Source of the DNA: Xiphophorus maculatus
Taxonomy: Eukaryota; Chordata; Actinopteri; Cyprinodontiformes; Poeciliidae
Assembly (NCBI RefSeq): GCF_002775205.1
Contig: NC_036445.1
Span: 33,048,453-33,112,452 of the forward strand
Direction of reading: 5' to 3'
Length of the DNA: 64,000 nucleotides
In this document: positions 39,401-51,236 of the stretch, piece by piece
Position numbering within the stretch: position 1 is the stretch's first letter
How the letters are laid out: every line of letters starts with the position of its first letter
Notes under the pieces: generated by a model
What the model saw: only the letters and a program-made list of their open reading frames with translations
Database searches by the model: none
Told to the model about the DNA's origin: nothing
Translations under genes and position numbers: made by a program

Positions 39401-42400
39401 AATACTTTTGGCAATATAGTATACCTGCTTAACAATCCGTTCACCTGAAAGGGGTAGGCTTCCAAAGTCGTTCAGGATGGACAATTTACGACCTTTACCT
39501 CTAAGAACTCAAAGAGTAATCGTTTGTAGTTTCTTGCATCTATAAAAGATGCTCCTCAAAGTTAACCTGTAGTACAGATTTCACATTACAATACATGGGT
39601 GATAATGAAAATGAAATTGAAATACTAAATGGGTGAATTGATGAATTGGTTAAGAAATATTTGTCATAACCCAATGTATCAGGGCTGCACCGATTGCAGT
39701 TTTCTGACTGATCGCCAATTACTGATCTTTAAAAAGCCTGACCTGCTGATTCCAATTTTGTCCGATATACATTTTTTTTTTGTCTGAAATGTTTCTAAAT
39801 GTAGCAAGAAAAAAACTGAGTTGGTAACAGTGGGGTGAATATTGTTAACTGCAAACATGCAGACATGAGCTGTGGTCCGGTCTGTCAGTCAAACCTCTCT
39901 CACAGGAGAGCAAAAGAAGAAAGTGGTTGATTTTAGACTTTTGCTGACGTAGTGAAGATCTGTGGATAAGATCGACTTCACATGTGTCGGCCAATTACTG
40001 ATAATCGGTGCACCCCTGCTTAACAAATGTAAGCATGGTTGCTGTGTGTCTTGTCTGCTGGGTTGGGCTGCTGAACAGCTAAAGTTTGGTGAGGGAGTGT
40101 GTGTTTGAATTGTTCACATGGTAACGTTTCCTCACCTGTTTTACAGTTGCACAGGTTTGTGTATCCTGTTGTCCATGGTTGTATCCTTTTCTGTGGCTGT
40201 CTGCCTTGGTTTATTTTTTCCAATAAAATTAAGGTTAGAAAGTGAAATGATGAAATCATAAACTTCAATAAAAACATGTTCCTCTACTACACTGCTTCAG
40301 AGAGGGAGTCTCAAGTCCTTCAGCCTGTTTTCAGTGTATAAATTGATCACAAAATGATGAAATCGTAGTCTTTGACTGGATTATTATCAATCAATCACAA
40401 GGCCAACATTGATATAATCACTCCATTCTGGTGGTGGAGCAGAATGTTGACACAGATCGGGAACAAATAAACTGATGTCTGATTTTGGAAGTTGAACAAG
40501 AGTAACTTTTACTATGTTTGTTTGAGCCACACATTTAAGATGTACTTTATCATTAATACATTTGATTTTCCAAAGCAGCAATTTACAAAACATAAATATT
40601 TTAAGCATTTAAATGATTTCAACCAAAGTCTAAAATAACAGTAGACATGTTGGCATACTAAAAGTAATTTAAAATATTTATTCGGAATATTCTGGTTTCA
40701 TTTGAAAATTAACCTTAGAAGTGAGAATCATTAATTGGTGCCTGACTGTTGATTAGAATACAAACAACCTTTAAGCTCAGTGGGGAAATCCAGGATTACC
40801 AGCAGCAAAGCCACAGGCAAGTTGAAGCATGTGTGACTGTTGCTTCATGCTGACCCTCTAAAGTGCTTATCAAAAAGTTAAATACAAACAGCAATGCATT
40901 AACTGCAATCTATCTTATTTTATAATGAACCCAACAAAAAACAAATCTCCACTTGAATCTCGTCTGAGGTATGTTTCTGTATTGTTTCTTGGTTGTTTTT
41001 ATGTGTCACATTGAGTCCTTCTGTTTCCATGTACAAGTATTGTTGGTTTCTTAACATGTCTCCTTCCCAGTCATTACCATTAACTCGAGCTCCATCAATG
41101 GAAAGGTGTTTGAGTGGATTATCATCTCCAGAAGAAGCTGTTTCAGAGCCGGTGTCCGCTACTATGTCCGAGGTAACTGCTGCAAGCCGTCTTTAACTTG
41201 GCTAACGTCTCCTGTTGCTCTGTGACCCCTGCAGGCTCTCTGGAGACAAATATCTGATGCTGTTTTGTCATTTGTCCCCAATGTGATGAACAAAACTGGG
41301 GTTGGTACACAGAAATATGGGGTTGCAGTTTTTATTCAACCGTTTACTGTGTAAAGCTTTGACACTTTTAAAGTTGCTTGTTTTTGTTTTTTTATAAATG
41401 GCATTGTGTTATTATCTGCGGGTTGATGAGTATGTCCAAAATACGTTATGGTACGATGTTCACATTAGTGAATGACTAGGTTTTTGTAGTAAATGACAAT
41501 AAAACCAGTGCAAAAGTTTATATTTTTATGTATGCTATTATTATAATTTAGGCAAAATGAACTTTCTTCTAGTTTCTAAATATGTTTCTGTTTTTCTAGC
41601 ATGTAATGGTAATTACGTCATTTGCATGCTTCTTACCACAGCATACCAGCTTTTTTGCAGACATTATTATCAAGATAAATGTTTTTTTGGTTGTTGCTCA
41701 TTTAACACAGGCATTGATTCAGAAGGCCATGCTGCTAACTTTGTGGAAACTGAGCAAATTGTGCAATACAACAATTACAAGGCCTCATTTGTGCAGGTGA
41801 GTCAAACAGCTGAGATTCCAAGTCATCCAGCAATGGGAAAGTAAACCAATCAATAACGGCTTTTAGTGTTGTTTGTTTTTTGTCAGGGCTTTGTAAAGGG
41901 ACAGCCTTAATATTTGGATCTTCACAGTGCTGATTTTGCTGGGTTTTTTTATTGAGGTAGTGAGTCTGTTAGTGACCAAGTAAAGTAAATTGATTGGCTG
42001 CTAGTGTTTGCCCTTATTTTCTGTTTCTTGATCATAGGTTTTTTCATCACTGTTCAGTCTGCATTTTCCATTTTCCATATTCATTGAGACATACAAACCT
42101 TTGAAGTGCATCTTTGCTATCACATTTAAAAATGGTTTGCAAAACCAGTGCAAGCTTTTAAACTTTAAACCATGTTCATTTGTTCTGATGGAAGAGCGAA
42201 TGTGTGTAAGCATAATAATTTTGTCCTTATGCAATATGTTCTGTTTTTCCTAGACCAGAGGCTCCATCCCTTTCTATTGGTCTCAAAGGCCCAATCTGAA
42301 GTACAAGCCAAAGCCACAGATCAGCAAAGTGGTTAACCATGTCAGTTTTCACTCTTATTTTACATAAATCATGACATGACATTGTACTTTTTTTTTTACT

Positions 42401-45400
42401 TTTAATGTCTTATGTACTTTTCCTCTTTGATTTTTGTTGTAGTTAGATGGATTCCAGAGGCACTTTGATTCCCAGGTTGTTCTGTATGGAAAACAAGTCA
42501 TTTTGAACTTGGTGAGCAAACATGGTTTTATTATAAGTTATAATTCTGTCCTATAAATTGTAAAATTTACAGACAGCTACATAGTGATTTCACTGGGGTA
42601 AATAAATTTCCATCTATAATTCCTTCTTTCGTTCATTCACCAACCAAACATCCTCCAGTGAGTTGGGGGTCTGCCCTGGGGTCTCCTCCCACATGGCTGT
42701 GCTTGGAAAGTCTCCTAGGAACCGTCCTGATCCCATTCCCAAATCACCTTACCAAGCTCTTTTAGTTGTAGAGGAGCAGTGAGTCCACTCTGATCTTCAC
42801 CAAGTTTTAGACATGCCACCGACTCCTATCCAGTCCTATCCTAGTGAGCTTCTCCCTTGTGTCAGTGTTTTTATGATGCACAGCACTTTGAAATGCCTTG
42901 TTGCTGAAAGGTGCTGTAAAAAGTAAAGTTTGATTGATTGATTAGTCACATAAAGTCCTCCAGAACCACAAGGGTATCCCTATGGTATTCTTTTCCAGAA
43001 CAATGCCAGTTACTATGAGTTGAGTTGCTTGTTCAGTGCATAACCACAGACAACAATCTGCTATGACTTGAAGCAGCCAGGGTTGATTCTCACTCACTGG
43101 AGCAAATTTTTAAACAAAGATCCTCAGCCAGGGCCTTGTGAGTATTCCCACTCCTGCCCAATGCTGCTCTCCCAAGACAGCCCCTCTCTAGGAGCAAGGT
43201 TCCAGTGCCCAGGTTCTGTGTTTAGGTAAGTTTAACTATAACTACCTGGTGCCAGTGGCTAGTGAGGTAGCATTCCAATGTCCATAGAGCCAGAATATGT
43301 TGGATACCTGTGTATCCATCCTCACTTGCCACTTTACTCCCAAAGCACCTGAACTAGGCATTCCTCCTCCCAGTTTGTCATAGTTTGTTTTCCAAATGGA
43401 CTCAGCCCAAGGAACCAAGGCTTGATGAACCCAAGGTACTATGCAGTGAACCCCCACCGCACCACATTGCCCCCAAACTTCCTTGAAGTTTTATACTGTC
43501 CAACTCCTATCATAACGTTTGAATCGGTCTTGTCTGACCCCTCCTTTGAGGCTAATCTGAGATGGGAGACTCCACTTGGGATACTCGGACTTCCCCACCA
43601 TGTTAGGGGTGATTCTACTGAGACAAGGCACACATTGACTGAATTATGAATGGGCTGTTTTTATCACAAATTTGTCTATTCTTCCACAGATCAACCAAAA
43701 AGGTTCTGAAAAGCCTTTGGAACTAGCATTTGACAAGATGGTAACCAGCTCGGGTAATGGTATGATCAAGTAAGATCACTTCCAAGTTTACCCCTTAGTC
43801 TTCACATGATTCAGCTCTGCCTGTATATTCATAATGTGTTGGTCTTTGTGCTTCTTAAAGAATTATGTTGGAGTTTTTGGCTAACAGATCGTTTCTCTGC
43901 AGGTACATAGCATTTGACTTTCACAAGGAATGTAGTCGGATGAGGTGGCATCGGCTTCAGATTTTACTGGACAGTGTTTCTGAAATACAGGATGAATTTG
44001 GGTCTGTTTTTTGGCTTTAGGCTTGTCCATTAAGGGGTTGCTGTTCATCAAACATCATGGTGTGCACTACATATGGTTTCAGATATTTTCTTGTGGACGC
44101 TGAAGGGAAGGTACTGATAAACCAAGAGGGTACATTTCGGAGCAACTGCATGGACTGTCTGGACCGTACCAATGTCATCCAGAGTCTGCTAGCCCGACGC
44201 GCCCTACAATCACAACTGCAGGTATCTCCTCACATGCACTATGTCAACACAGAAATTTAAGGAAATAAATGTTTTACAGTTAAAATAGTTAAAAAATTCT
44301 AGAACTTCTAGTCTTAAAAAAAGTTGTTATAAGCACTTCCGGTGTGCAGTGCTACAAGCATTCTTATTCTCTAGGGAGAGAGACTTCATATCAGATATCA
44401 GGAAATAATTTTATTCTTATTCTGTTGCAGAAAATTGTGATGACCATTTACCTCCTTTTTTCAAACACTTCTCTTTCTTTGCCAATAAACATTGTTCCAG
44501 CCATCTCCTTGAGATTCACTATGTTAGCCACTAAAGATATAAATAACAGGTGGAGCAGCCATCACAGTGACGTAATATAGTAAAGTGTTTACAATTTGGA
44601 CTTGGTCTTGGGGAGGCACAAAGGGGTTATTTTTAGGGGTGTGTAGATTGATCCATCCCAATTTCTTTAATTTTGGGTGATCATTGATTGGTCAATACTT
44701 GCATGTGAAACCGATTTTATCCACTGATTTTTTTCTACCACCTCAAGAGTCTGACAGAGGGCTGCATTTGACAATGGACAGCCTTCTGTTGCCAACTTTT
44801 CAACTTTTTTGACATATTTGGTACAGAAACAAATAGTTGTAGGCCAAAATCAGTCAAGCATTTAAATATGGATGATCAGCCCGAAAACTGCAATCGGTGC
44901 ACCCCTACCTTCTTTTAACCACAGAAATAATAGTTACTCGTGATGATACAAGCAGGAGAGCAAGCTGGCACTCCTGCTTCCCATGAGTTCGTCCATGACA
45001 TTTGTTCCATTCCTCCTGAGCATCATGCTCAGACCTTGGCATGGAAAAAAATGCTGATATTTTTGTCTGACTTGTAGGTTTTTGCAACTCTTTCTGTATG
45101 CTCTCTGGTGGGAGTTTGACTCCTTCAAACAAACATGCTTGTAATATCAATGAAGTGAAAATAATTCTGCCAGTCACAAACATAAAGCAATATTCAACTT
45201 TAAATGTTGTGAATAGAATAAATGCAAACAAAACTAGGTGATGACCAATGTTATGTCCACCAGGCTCGTTTGGTGGGGTAATATTAAAAGAGACCACACA
45301 AGGATTTTCTGATGAAATAAAACCTGATAAAGGGAATACCTGAAATCAGAAACCAAAATAAATTTATGCAAATCCCCTAGCTAACCAGAAATAAACAAAT

Positions 45401-48400
45401 GCAAAACAAACCTAACAAAACCCAACCATAAGATACAAACCAAACCAAATGGAGTTCTGAGGAGGGAGAGGGAAAAGCCTCCTGTCTGCTGCAGCATGGC
45501 AGCTTTAAAACAGCAGAGCACCAATCAGGGAAAAACACCACACCTGCAGAAGGCCTGGATCCAGAACCCTGCAAGGAAAAAGGGCAGAGACCCACTGCAG
45601 CCATAATACCAGCCTAAAGGAGTGCAGTAGAGTAAATAATCAGCATTAAGTAAAACAATGAGTCATCATTATTGGCCTAAGAACTATAGAGAATGAATAA
45701 AGGAATAGTTAGTTTCACAGAAAGCTGAATTCTGGAAACACAAGAAATGTTTGAACCATAAATTCAAACTTTTAGGTTAGGGGAGCCCAAAGTGGGTCCT
45801 GGAGGGCCGGCATCCTGCATGTTTCAGTTCTCTCCCTGGTGGTACCAACAACCTTTTCAGCATGTCAATGTTCTTCTTATGCCTTTAACTGTGGCATCAT
45901 TTGGTCCAGGTGCGTTAAACCAGGGAGAGAACTAAAACATGCAGGATGCCGGGCAACCAGGACCCACTTTGGGCTCCCCTGTTTTAGTGTGTGTTCTTGG
46001 TTCTGACAGCTGTTGATATTTATGGGTTTGTCTTTGCAGAAAATGGGACTTCTCCACCTGGGACAGAAGATCGAAGACCAGACTAATTTTGAGAAGATTT
46101 ATAAGAATGGTGAGCATTTCCCCACATAAAAGTAGGTTCACTATACCCTCAGTTCCATTCAAGCATTATTATAACAACATCATCTCTTAATAGTGACAGT
46201 TAAGCCTTTTGTGTTGCTGGTACAGTTCCAAACATCCAAGGAATGTAGTTTACAGGATATCTGAGGGGCCCCTCAGTGTCTGGCACCACACTGTTCAGCA
46301 GCCTGTTTCACAGCACCAAGTCTTCCAGTTGAACAAACTGGTAGCTTTCAAGCAGCTCTGCACAATCATAGAAAACCCTGACATTACAATGCAAATGCTC
46401 AATATAGCAGTATCGATTCTCATTACAGGTTTGAATGTATAGCTTTCAAACCCATAGTAGGGAATTAGTATTTCCTACTAGGTACTACATCTAAGTAGTC
46501 AAATGAGATTGTAAATCTTCACATATTAATATTATGATGAAAAATGTTATATATTGTTCAGTCTACTTTCAGTGATCACTGGTCTTCTGGTTGGTGACTG
46601 GAACCAGGTGAACAGGGACCTCAACGTGTTCACTTCCCTCTGACTCCTTGGCCTCTGTAGTCTTATCTAGACTTTAAATATGACATCTAATAAAACTTCA
46701 GAGTTAAAATGGAGGCCTTAATAACATTAGTGTTTATCACTTTATGTTCCTCTTAATTTATTTTATTTCTTTGCAGCGTGGGCAGACAATGCTGATGCAT
46801 GTGCCAAGCAGTATGCTGGAACTGGTGCCTTAAAAACAGACTTCACCAGGTCAGTGTTTTCACCATCTAACAACCAGCTGATCTGCCTTCATTCTTCTCT
46901 GTAGAAGTCACAGGTAAAAACTAGGTCAGTTTTAATGACTAAACTAGCTACACCACCTTAATATGAACTTTTGAATAAAGGTCAGTTTGCCTCTGCCTAT
47001 TCATATTCACATTCAATTCAGTTAATTCAGTGCCATTTCACAACAAGTATCACTTCAAAGCACTCTTCAAAAGATAATTTTAATTTAGTCACACATGCAT
47101 TCCAGTTCCTCCTAGTTATCAAGCAGTATAGTATGCTCAGTTAATTATTCAAAGTACCGTAGTTTAAAAGAATTCTAGTCAGTGACTGACGATCACAGCG
47201 ACGGTGGACAATCACCAACAGACCTGGTTCAACTAACTGCACTCAGAGGCTCCATACGTCACCACTTTTATAACTCAAAGAATATCTGCAAATAGCTTCA
47301 TAGGATTTATTTGATGTTGATACTGTTTCATAAAAATGTTTCAGTGATGTCTTGTTGTTGCTGTAGTGGTGTTCTGTGTGTTTCAGGATGGGGAAGAGGA
47401 CTGTGTGGGGTGCTGTGATGGATGGCTGGAACTCTGCAATCAGATATTACAAGAACAACTTTTCAGACGGCTTCAGGCAGGTGAGTTTAGTCTTGATGGC
47501 AATATTAGGATTTGTGTGTTAAACCCTCATCAAAGCACTGACTGAACTGGAGACACTACTGTGTTGCAGATGTGTAATTGTACAATTGTCTAAATTATTT
47601 GAATTTAACATGATTAGGACTTTGATGATGAAACACCTATTGCTTTCCACCTGTCTCTTTTTCTGCCGGTGTGACTCACAATTTGTATATTTGGGTTTGA
47701 CATAAAGCCTAATGCTGGGTACTTGCTGAGTCTACCTGACTAAAGTATTAAAACAAATGAAACCAGGATAGGTAGAGTAAGCCTTGTAAAGCAGACATTT
47801 GGGGCACCATCGTGGGCCTAATGTGAGATAAACATTGGAAAATATATGCATTGTTTTTGTCAGGTTTGACACCTATTAAAGACAAATTAAACAAACACAG
47901 AAAAGACAAAAGAGTTAGATTCTTTTTATCTCACTAGGAGAATGGATAGAGATGTGTTTCCAGTCACACATCTCCAACCGCTCTGAAAACACATTTGTCC
48001 GCTCCTCTCTTTTTATTACTTTCCGAGTCCCTATCACAGAGAACACTGCAACTCTAAGGGGTGGGGGCAAAACACTTCATCACAGTTGCAGTGCTAATGA
48101 CAATCACTAACTAAAACACATGTTATCTTGCACTAGATTATTCTGTTCCAGACACAGGGTAAAACAGAGCAAGTTGTACATCTTCACGGCGACAGTTTTA
48201 TAGCTATCTAGTAGATCAGGATGCAGAGGTTTCTGCTGAGTGATAAACCTGTGAAAACAGTTTCTCTGCTCTTCCTCAGAGAGGCTTTCTGAGAAAGGAA
48301 TCAAAGTAATTCAACAACACAGAAACATTCTTTATGCTAAGATGAAACAAAACAAATAAAGGCATATCAGACAAGAACATTATAAAGGCACATGAAACAA

Positions 48401-49832
48401 CAAATATTTGATAATATATACAATTTACCTAACAGTTTTTGAGAATTCCTTGTATATCCAATCTCTGGAAATGAGTAAAAAGATGTCCTCTCCAGATAAA
48501 GGCATAAAGGTCAAGAAACTTTAGCTGATTAATAAACTATTATTATTAAGTCAGAAATATATTCTGCAAAACTGAATATTCTTGACAGCCTCTTGCAGTA
48601 ATTCAATGGTACAGAAAAATGTTTGGAATTATCCCAACAGAGAAGCGAACTTGAGCCTTAATGACTTGTGGCAGCTCCTGCTGGGCTCGGCCCAGTCCTT
48701 CTGGGGCTGGGCTCGGCCCAGTCCTTCTGGGGCTGGGCTCGGCCCAGTCCTTCTGGGGCTGGGCTCGGCCCAGTCCTTCTGGGGCTGGGCTCGGCCCAGT
48801 CCTTCTGGGGCTGGGCCGAGCAAGTCACCCACTTGTTGACATCCAGCTTCCATTCAACTGGAAATAATAATACCCAGGGTTTGCATAATAACACCATTTC
48901 AGCTATGTTGAAGGGGGATTAAAATATTTATTTTATAATAATAAAACAAATAAAATAAGTCAGAAATAATTATGATTTATTTTCTGATTATTTTTCTCCT
49001 TGCTTCTTTTTTTCCTTTAGTTCAGAATAAAACCTTAGTATGACTCTAAAGCAAGAATTGCTTTCCTGGCCACAGTTTGTCACGTAAAGTCAGGCTGACT
49101 TTGACATCCTAAATCATCTCAGGGTAGAAGCCACCTCTGTTTGTGTTTTAAACCAGGACTCCATTGACTTGTTCCTGGGGAACTATGCTGTGGACGAAGC
49201 AGACTGGATCACTCCACTGCAAGATCCCAAAGACTGGAAGTTTTTAACTGTAAGAAAACGTCAAGAATACAAACAAAGAGTTGTGTTGTTGTACTAATTG
49301 GGATTCTTGTCTGTTTCTCTTTTCCAGCTGCCTATCGTCATGGTTGTAGCTTTCTCTATGTGCATCATCTGTCTACTAATGGCTGGTAAGAAACAATTTG
49401 GTGAACTAACACTAGCAGTAATTGATTTGTAATGGCATGGAGAAGTTCTGACAGCAGCGAGACTACCTGTGGAACTGTAGGGCAGGGGTCTACTCAAGCA
49501 CTTTGAACTTGAGTACACTTTGAACACAGTCAGTTATAGGCAGGGTCCATGATGTGATCAAGTATTTGAAAGATGAAGGTCATCAAAACCAAATCATGAG
49601 TTTAAATGGCTTATTGAAGGTGTATCCCATATAAATGTGCAGAGTCTTCAGTAAGTGTACGGTAGGTGCAGAACTTATTGGCTTGTGTGTTTCAGGTGAC
49701 ACGTGGACTGAGACTTTGGCCTATGTTTTGTTCTGGGGAACAGCCAGCGTTCTGACAGGTGGCCTGATCCTGTTTAATGGACGGGACTTTGTGGACGCTC
49801 CCAAGCTGGTTCAGAAGGAGAAGTTGGACTGA
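30481..49832 (+). CDS. sacm1l: SAC1 phosphoinositide phosphatase (20 coding exons)
   Basis: SAC1 is the ER/Golgi membrane phosphatase that dephosphorylates PI4P (also PI3P and PI(3,5)P2) at membrane contact sites. Coding exons: 30481-30509, 30956-31053, 33628-33702, 33809-33936, 35549-35698, 38275-38334, 40147-40180, 41071-41172, 41711-41796, 42254-42340, 42443-42511, 43690-43769, 43903-44001, 44083-44221, 46040-46109, 46777-46849, 47387-47480, 49157-49249, 49328-49385 and 49696-49832. Phases join to 586 residues (human 587). Catalytic P-loop [12 protein letters not shown] (CX5R; Cys about 388, Arg about 394) is intact in exon 14. Two C-terminal membrane segments lie at about 523-542 and 547-567. 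The C-terminus KEKLD fits a KxKxx ER-retrieval signal. Exon 7 has 34 nt; intron 13 about 81 bp. Fish can have two paralogues, so the a/b suffix is left open. Confidence 0.97.
31085..31145. repeat. fragment of a common fish interspersed repeat
   Basis: Contains CTGGCGACCTATCCAGGGTG and TACCCCGCCTCTCGCCC, a motif I associate with highly repeated fish retroposon tails. It lies in sacm1l intron 2; the family is not assigned. Confidence 0.5.
32251..33069 (+). repeat. inverted repeat arm A (intron 2 of sacm1l)
   Basis: Closely matches the reverse complement of 51237-52035 over about 800 bp; for example ATTGAAATATCATACAAT here pairs with ATTGTATGATATTTCAAT there. A hAT-like end (GAGGAATCGTTACAGCCCTAG, about 33267-33287) follows, so the arms may be copies of one hAT-related element. 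Confidence 0.8.
33236..33287. mobile_element. hAT terminal fragment
   Basis: Ends in TCGTTACAGCCCTAG with ATCGAGGTACTC-type repeats, resembling the termini of the BED-containing hAT at 60206-61640. Confidence 0.6.
34782..35105. mobile_element. palindromic hAT-type MITE, intron 4 of sacm1l
   Basis: TIR TAACACTTTATTTGAAGG at the left and its complement at the right. The 9-mer AAACATCTG flanks both sides (34773-34781 and 35106-35114). Inner arms also pair (GACATGACACATGTCAT, AAGGAGTC / GACTCCTT). Confidence 0.88.
35727..36755. mobile_element. hAT-type non-autonomous element, intron 5 of sacm1l
   Basis: Starts CAGTGACGTGCGGTGAGG and ends CTGACCGCACGTCACTG. The 8-mer TTTATAAC flanks both ends exactly (35719-35726 and 36756-36763). 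It is 1029 bp with no transposase frame. It carries GTTGCCATAGCAAC at 36010-36023, an X-box-like palindrome. Confidence 0.93.
37634..37838 (+). mobile_element. tRNA-derived SINE, intron 5 of sacm1l
   Basis: tRNA-like head with A-box TAGCTCAGGGGC and B-box GGTTCGATTCCC, a unique body ending CACTAGAGCCAACAAAACC, then an A-rich tail. The 15-mer AAGTCTGTGTACTCC flanks both sides (37619-37633 and 37839-37853). The body differs from that of the SINE at 7801-7929, so these are two families or subfamilies. Confidence 0.93.
38490..39421 (+). mobile_element. decayed Tc1-like transposon, intron 6 of sacm1l
   Basis: Broken frames on the plus strand spell Tc1 transposase blocks. These include the second catalytic region (HDCVPEHKA) and [20 protein letters not shown], the motif around the last acidic residue. 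The right end GCAAATACTTTTGGCAATAT resembles a Tc1-type terminus at a TA. The left terminus is not seen. No single frame spans the gene. Confidence 0.75.
39680..40018. mobile_element. hAT-type MITE with GCACCGATT ends, intron 6 of sacm1l
   Basis: Left end CAGGGCTGCACCGATTGCAG; right end complementary (AATCGGTGCACCCCTG). Flanking duplications are not recognisable. Confidence 0.75.
42590..43650. other. intron 11 of sacm1l: decayed interspersed repeats
   Basis: Includes GC-richer repeat-like sequence (for example CCTCCAGTGAGTTGGGGGTC and GTCTCCTCCCACATGGCTGT) interrupted by an L2 tail at 42850-42945. Open frames here (43242-43649) show no family and are not exons. Confidence 0.4.
42850..42945 (+). 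mobile_element. L2 LINE 3' tail
   Basis: CAGCACTTTGAAATGCCTTG followed by a TTTGATTGATTGATT terminus, as in the L2 at 720-1968. Confidence 0.8.
44635..44907. mobile_element. GCACCGATT-family hAT MITE, intron 14 of sacm1l
   Basis: Starts AGGGGTGTGTAGATTGATCC and ends CTGCAATCGGTGCACCCCT, the same family as 39680-40018. Confidence 0.65.
45778..45981. mobile_element. long-TIR hairpin MITE (copy 2), intron 14 of sacm1l
   Basis: Same family as 12951-13151, starting TAGGGGAGCCCAAAGTGGGT and ending CCACTTTGGGCTCCCCTG. Flanks TTTTAGGT and TTTTAGTG suggest an eroded 8-bp duplication. Confidence 0.85.
46980..47215. repeat. decayed fish interspersed repeat, intron 16 of sacm1l
   Basis: Sequence such as CAATTCAGTTAATTCAGTGC and CAAAGCACTCTTCAAAAGAT resembles a widespread fish repeat; another short piece lies at about 59876-59930. 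The class is not assigned. Confidence 0.45.
48681..48820 (+). repeat. 26-bp minisatellite, intron 17 of sacm1l
   Basis: Five complete near-identical units, each starting CTGGGCTCGGCCCAGTCCTT, at 48681, 48707, 48733, 48759 and 48785, plus a partial sixth. Each unit holds the imperfect palindrome TGGGCTCGGCCCA. The unit is not a multiple of three and has no stop codon in most frames, which explains the overlapping open frames on both strands. Confidence 0.95.
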
Positions 49833-51230
49833 ATGTGTGCGTGTGGAAAGCAGCTGGGCCCTGGCGACCTTAACATGTCATCACTTCCCCCCCACCATCG
49901 CCATCTGCAGGCCTGGAGCCTGTATTAAACATGACCAGAGCAGACAAGGATGATGGCTACCACAACCAGCCCAGTGTGAAACAACTGATACTGGGACTGG
50001 GAGATTCTGCAGGGGTTCTGCTGCTGTCCACACGTAACCCGTTGTAGTGGACAGGACTGTGTGTCCACTGGTGTCCTAGTAGAATCATCAGTTAAAGGAC
50101 AATACTGAGCACTCACACAGTTTCTTTTTTTCTTTTATCTTTTTTGAGTGCATTAATATGTGATAACTGAGAAGACCACATCGTTGTAAATGAATGACGC
50201 TTCAGAATGTACATGTTTTATATTTGCATTTGTTAAAGCATAGATTAGATATTGCTGTTCAGCAGCTTTGTCAGTTTTTTTGCCCTGGCCTGTTTCAAAG
50301 TGAGCATTATATACAGCACCAATTTATGGATGACTTGATGCCTGTCAGTAAAGCAACCATCTGCCAATAAGAAGGCTGTTGGTTCCATTTCTGAGTTCTT
50401 GTCCACATGTCTATTGAGCAAGACAAACAACCTGAAATTGGCTATCAGTGTGTGTGAATGTGGCTGGTTCATTATGACTAAGCAGTATCATATAGAGTGG
50501 GGAGAACAAGTATTTAATATACTGTCGATTTTGCAAGTTTTCCCACTTCTGGATGCAAAGCATCTAGAAATTTCAAATTTTTATCATAGATCCTCGATGT
50601 TAGCAGAATCAACCACAATAGGGTTAGGGTACTCTAACCCTAACCCTATTAGATGAACATGTTGGCATAAATATGTTGTAATTTTCCTACAAACTAAAAT
50701 ATTGATGTTTGTGATACACCAAAACTCATATTTACTTCAAAAATGTACATCTTCTGTTTTTCACCGTTATAGTAGTTTTTTCACCCATGGAGGTTGCCAT
50801 TTTTTCACCGATGGGTTGATGGCATCATGAAGTCCACTCTACTGGAATCTACACAGTAAACACAGGAAGGCAGGCTAACTTTATCTGAGTAGTTTATTAT
50901 ATTGCTTTTGATCAGTGTAATTTTATATAATGCCCCACTGTGTTACTGTTGACAAATTTTTTTTAAAAGAAAAGGAAGAAAAAAATTGAGGCGAATCTGA
51001 ATAACATCATACAGGCCCTCTCAGGCTATTATCCCCAACCCACAGACCAATTGGTACCGGGCCGCATAATAAATAATTACATTTTTCCGTTTTATGTATT
51101 ATCTTAGTCTGGAGGATCATCAATTTTGAAGATTAATAATCACTGAAAGCCGACATGAATGTTGGAAGAGCCATGGGATTTAAAATAAAATGTTTAGAAA
51201 GTTCGACTGGCTATGTTATTTTTCATATCA
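49833..51230. other. sacm1l 3' UTR and downstream non-coding DNA
   Basis: No clear AATAAA lies close to the stop codon, and the 3' UTR end is not defined. Downstream lies AT-rich sequence with a telomere-like hairpin (50617-50650) and a fragment reading CAATTGGTACCGGGCCGCAT (51049-51068), typical of fish MITEs. Confidence 0.45.
50617..50650. repeat. telomere-like inverted repeat
   Basis: AATAGGGTTAGGGT, a five-base loop (ACTCT), then AACCCTAACCCTATT. The two arms of the vertebrate telomere motif form a 14-bp perfect stem. Confidence 0.85.
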
Positions 51231-51236
51231 CCCTCA

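Noticed and set aside
43242..43649. Open frames in sacm1l intron 11
   Set aside because: They lie between exons 11 and 12, whose phases join perfectly without them; the sequence looks like a decayed repeat.
45040..45620. Possible LTR-like or coding block on the minus strand (frames at 45377-45604 and 44905-45297)
   Set aside because: No TG...CA ends, no duplications and no protein family seen.
46525..46645. Second C/D-like candidate (TATGATGA ... CTGA) in sacm1l intron 15
   Set aside because: No terminal stem, and spacing too long.
47620..47735. Possible box C/D snoRNA in sacm1l intron 17 (ATGATGA C box, CTGA D box, short flanking pairing)
   Set aside because: The boxes are about 100 bp apart with only about 4 bp of terminal stem. 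There is no convincing C'/D' pair or guide match, so it is likely chance.
48582..48922. Proline/glycine-rich proteins suggested by overlapping open frames on both strands
   Set aside because: They are by-products of the 26-bp minisatellite, which lacks stop codons in several frames.
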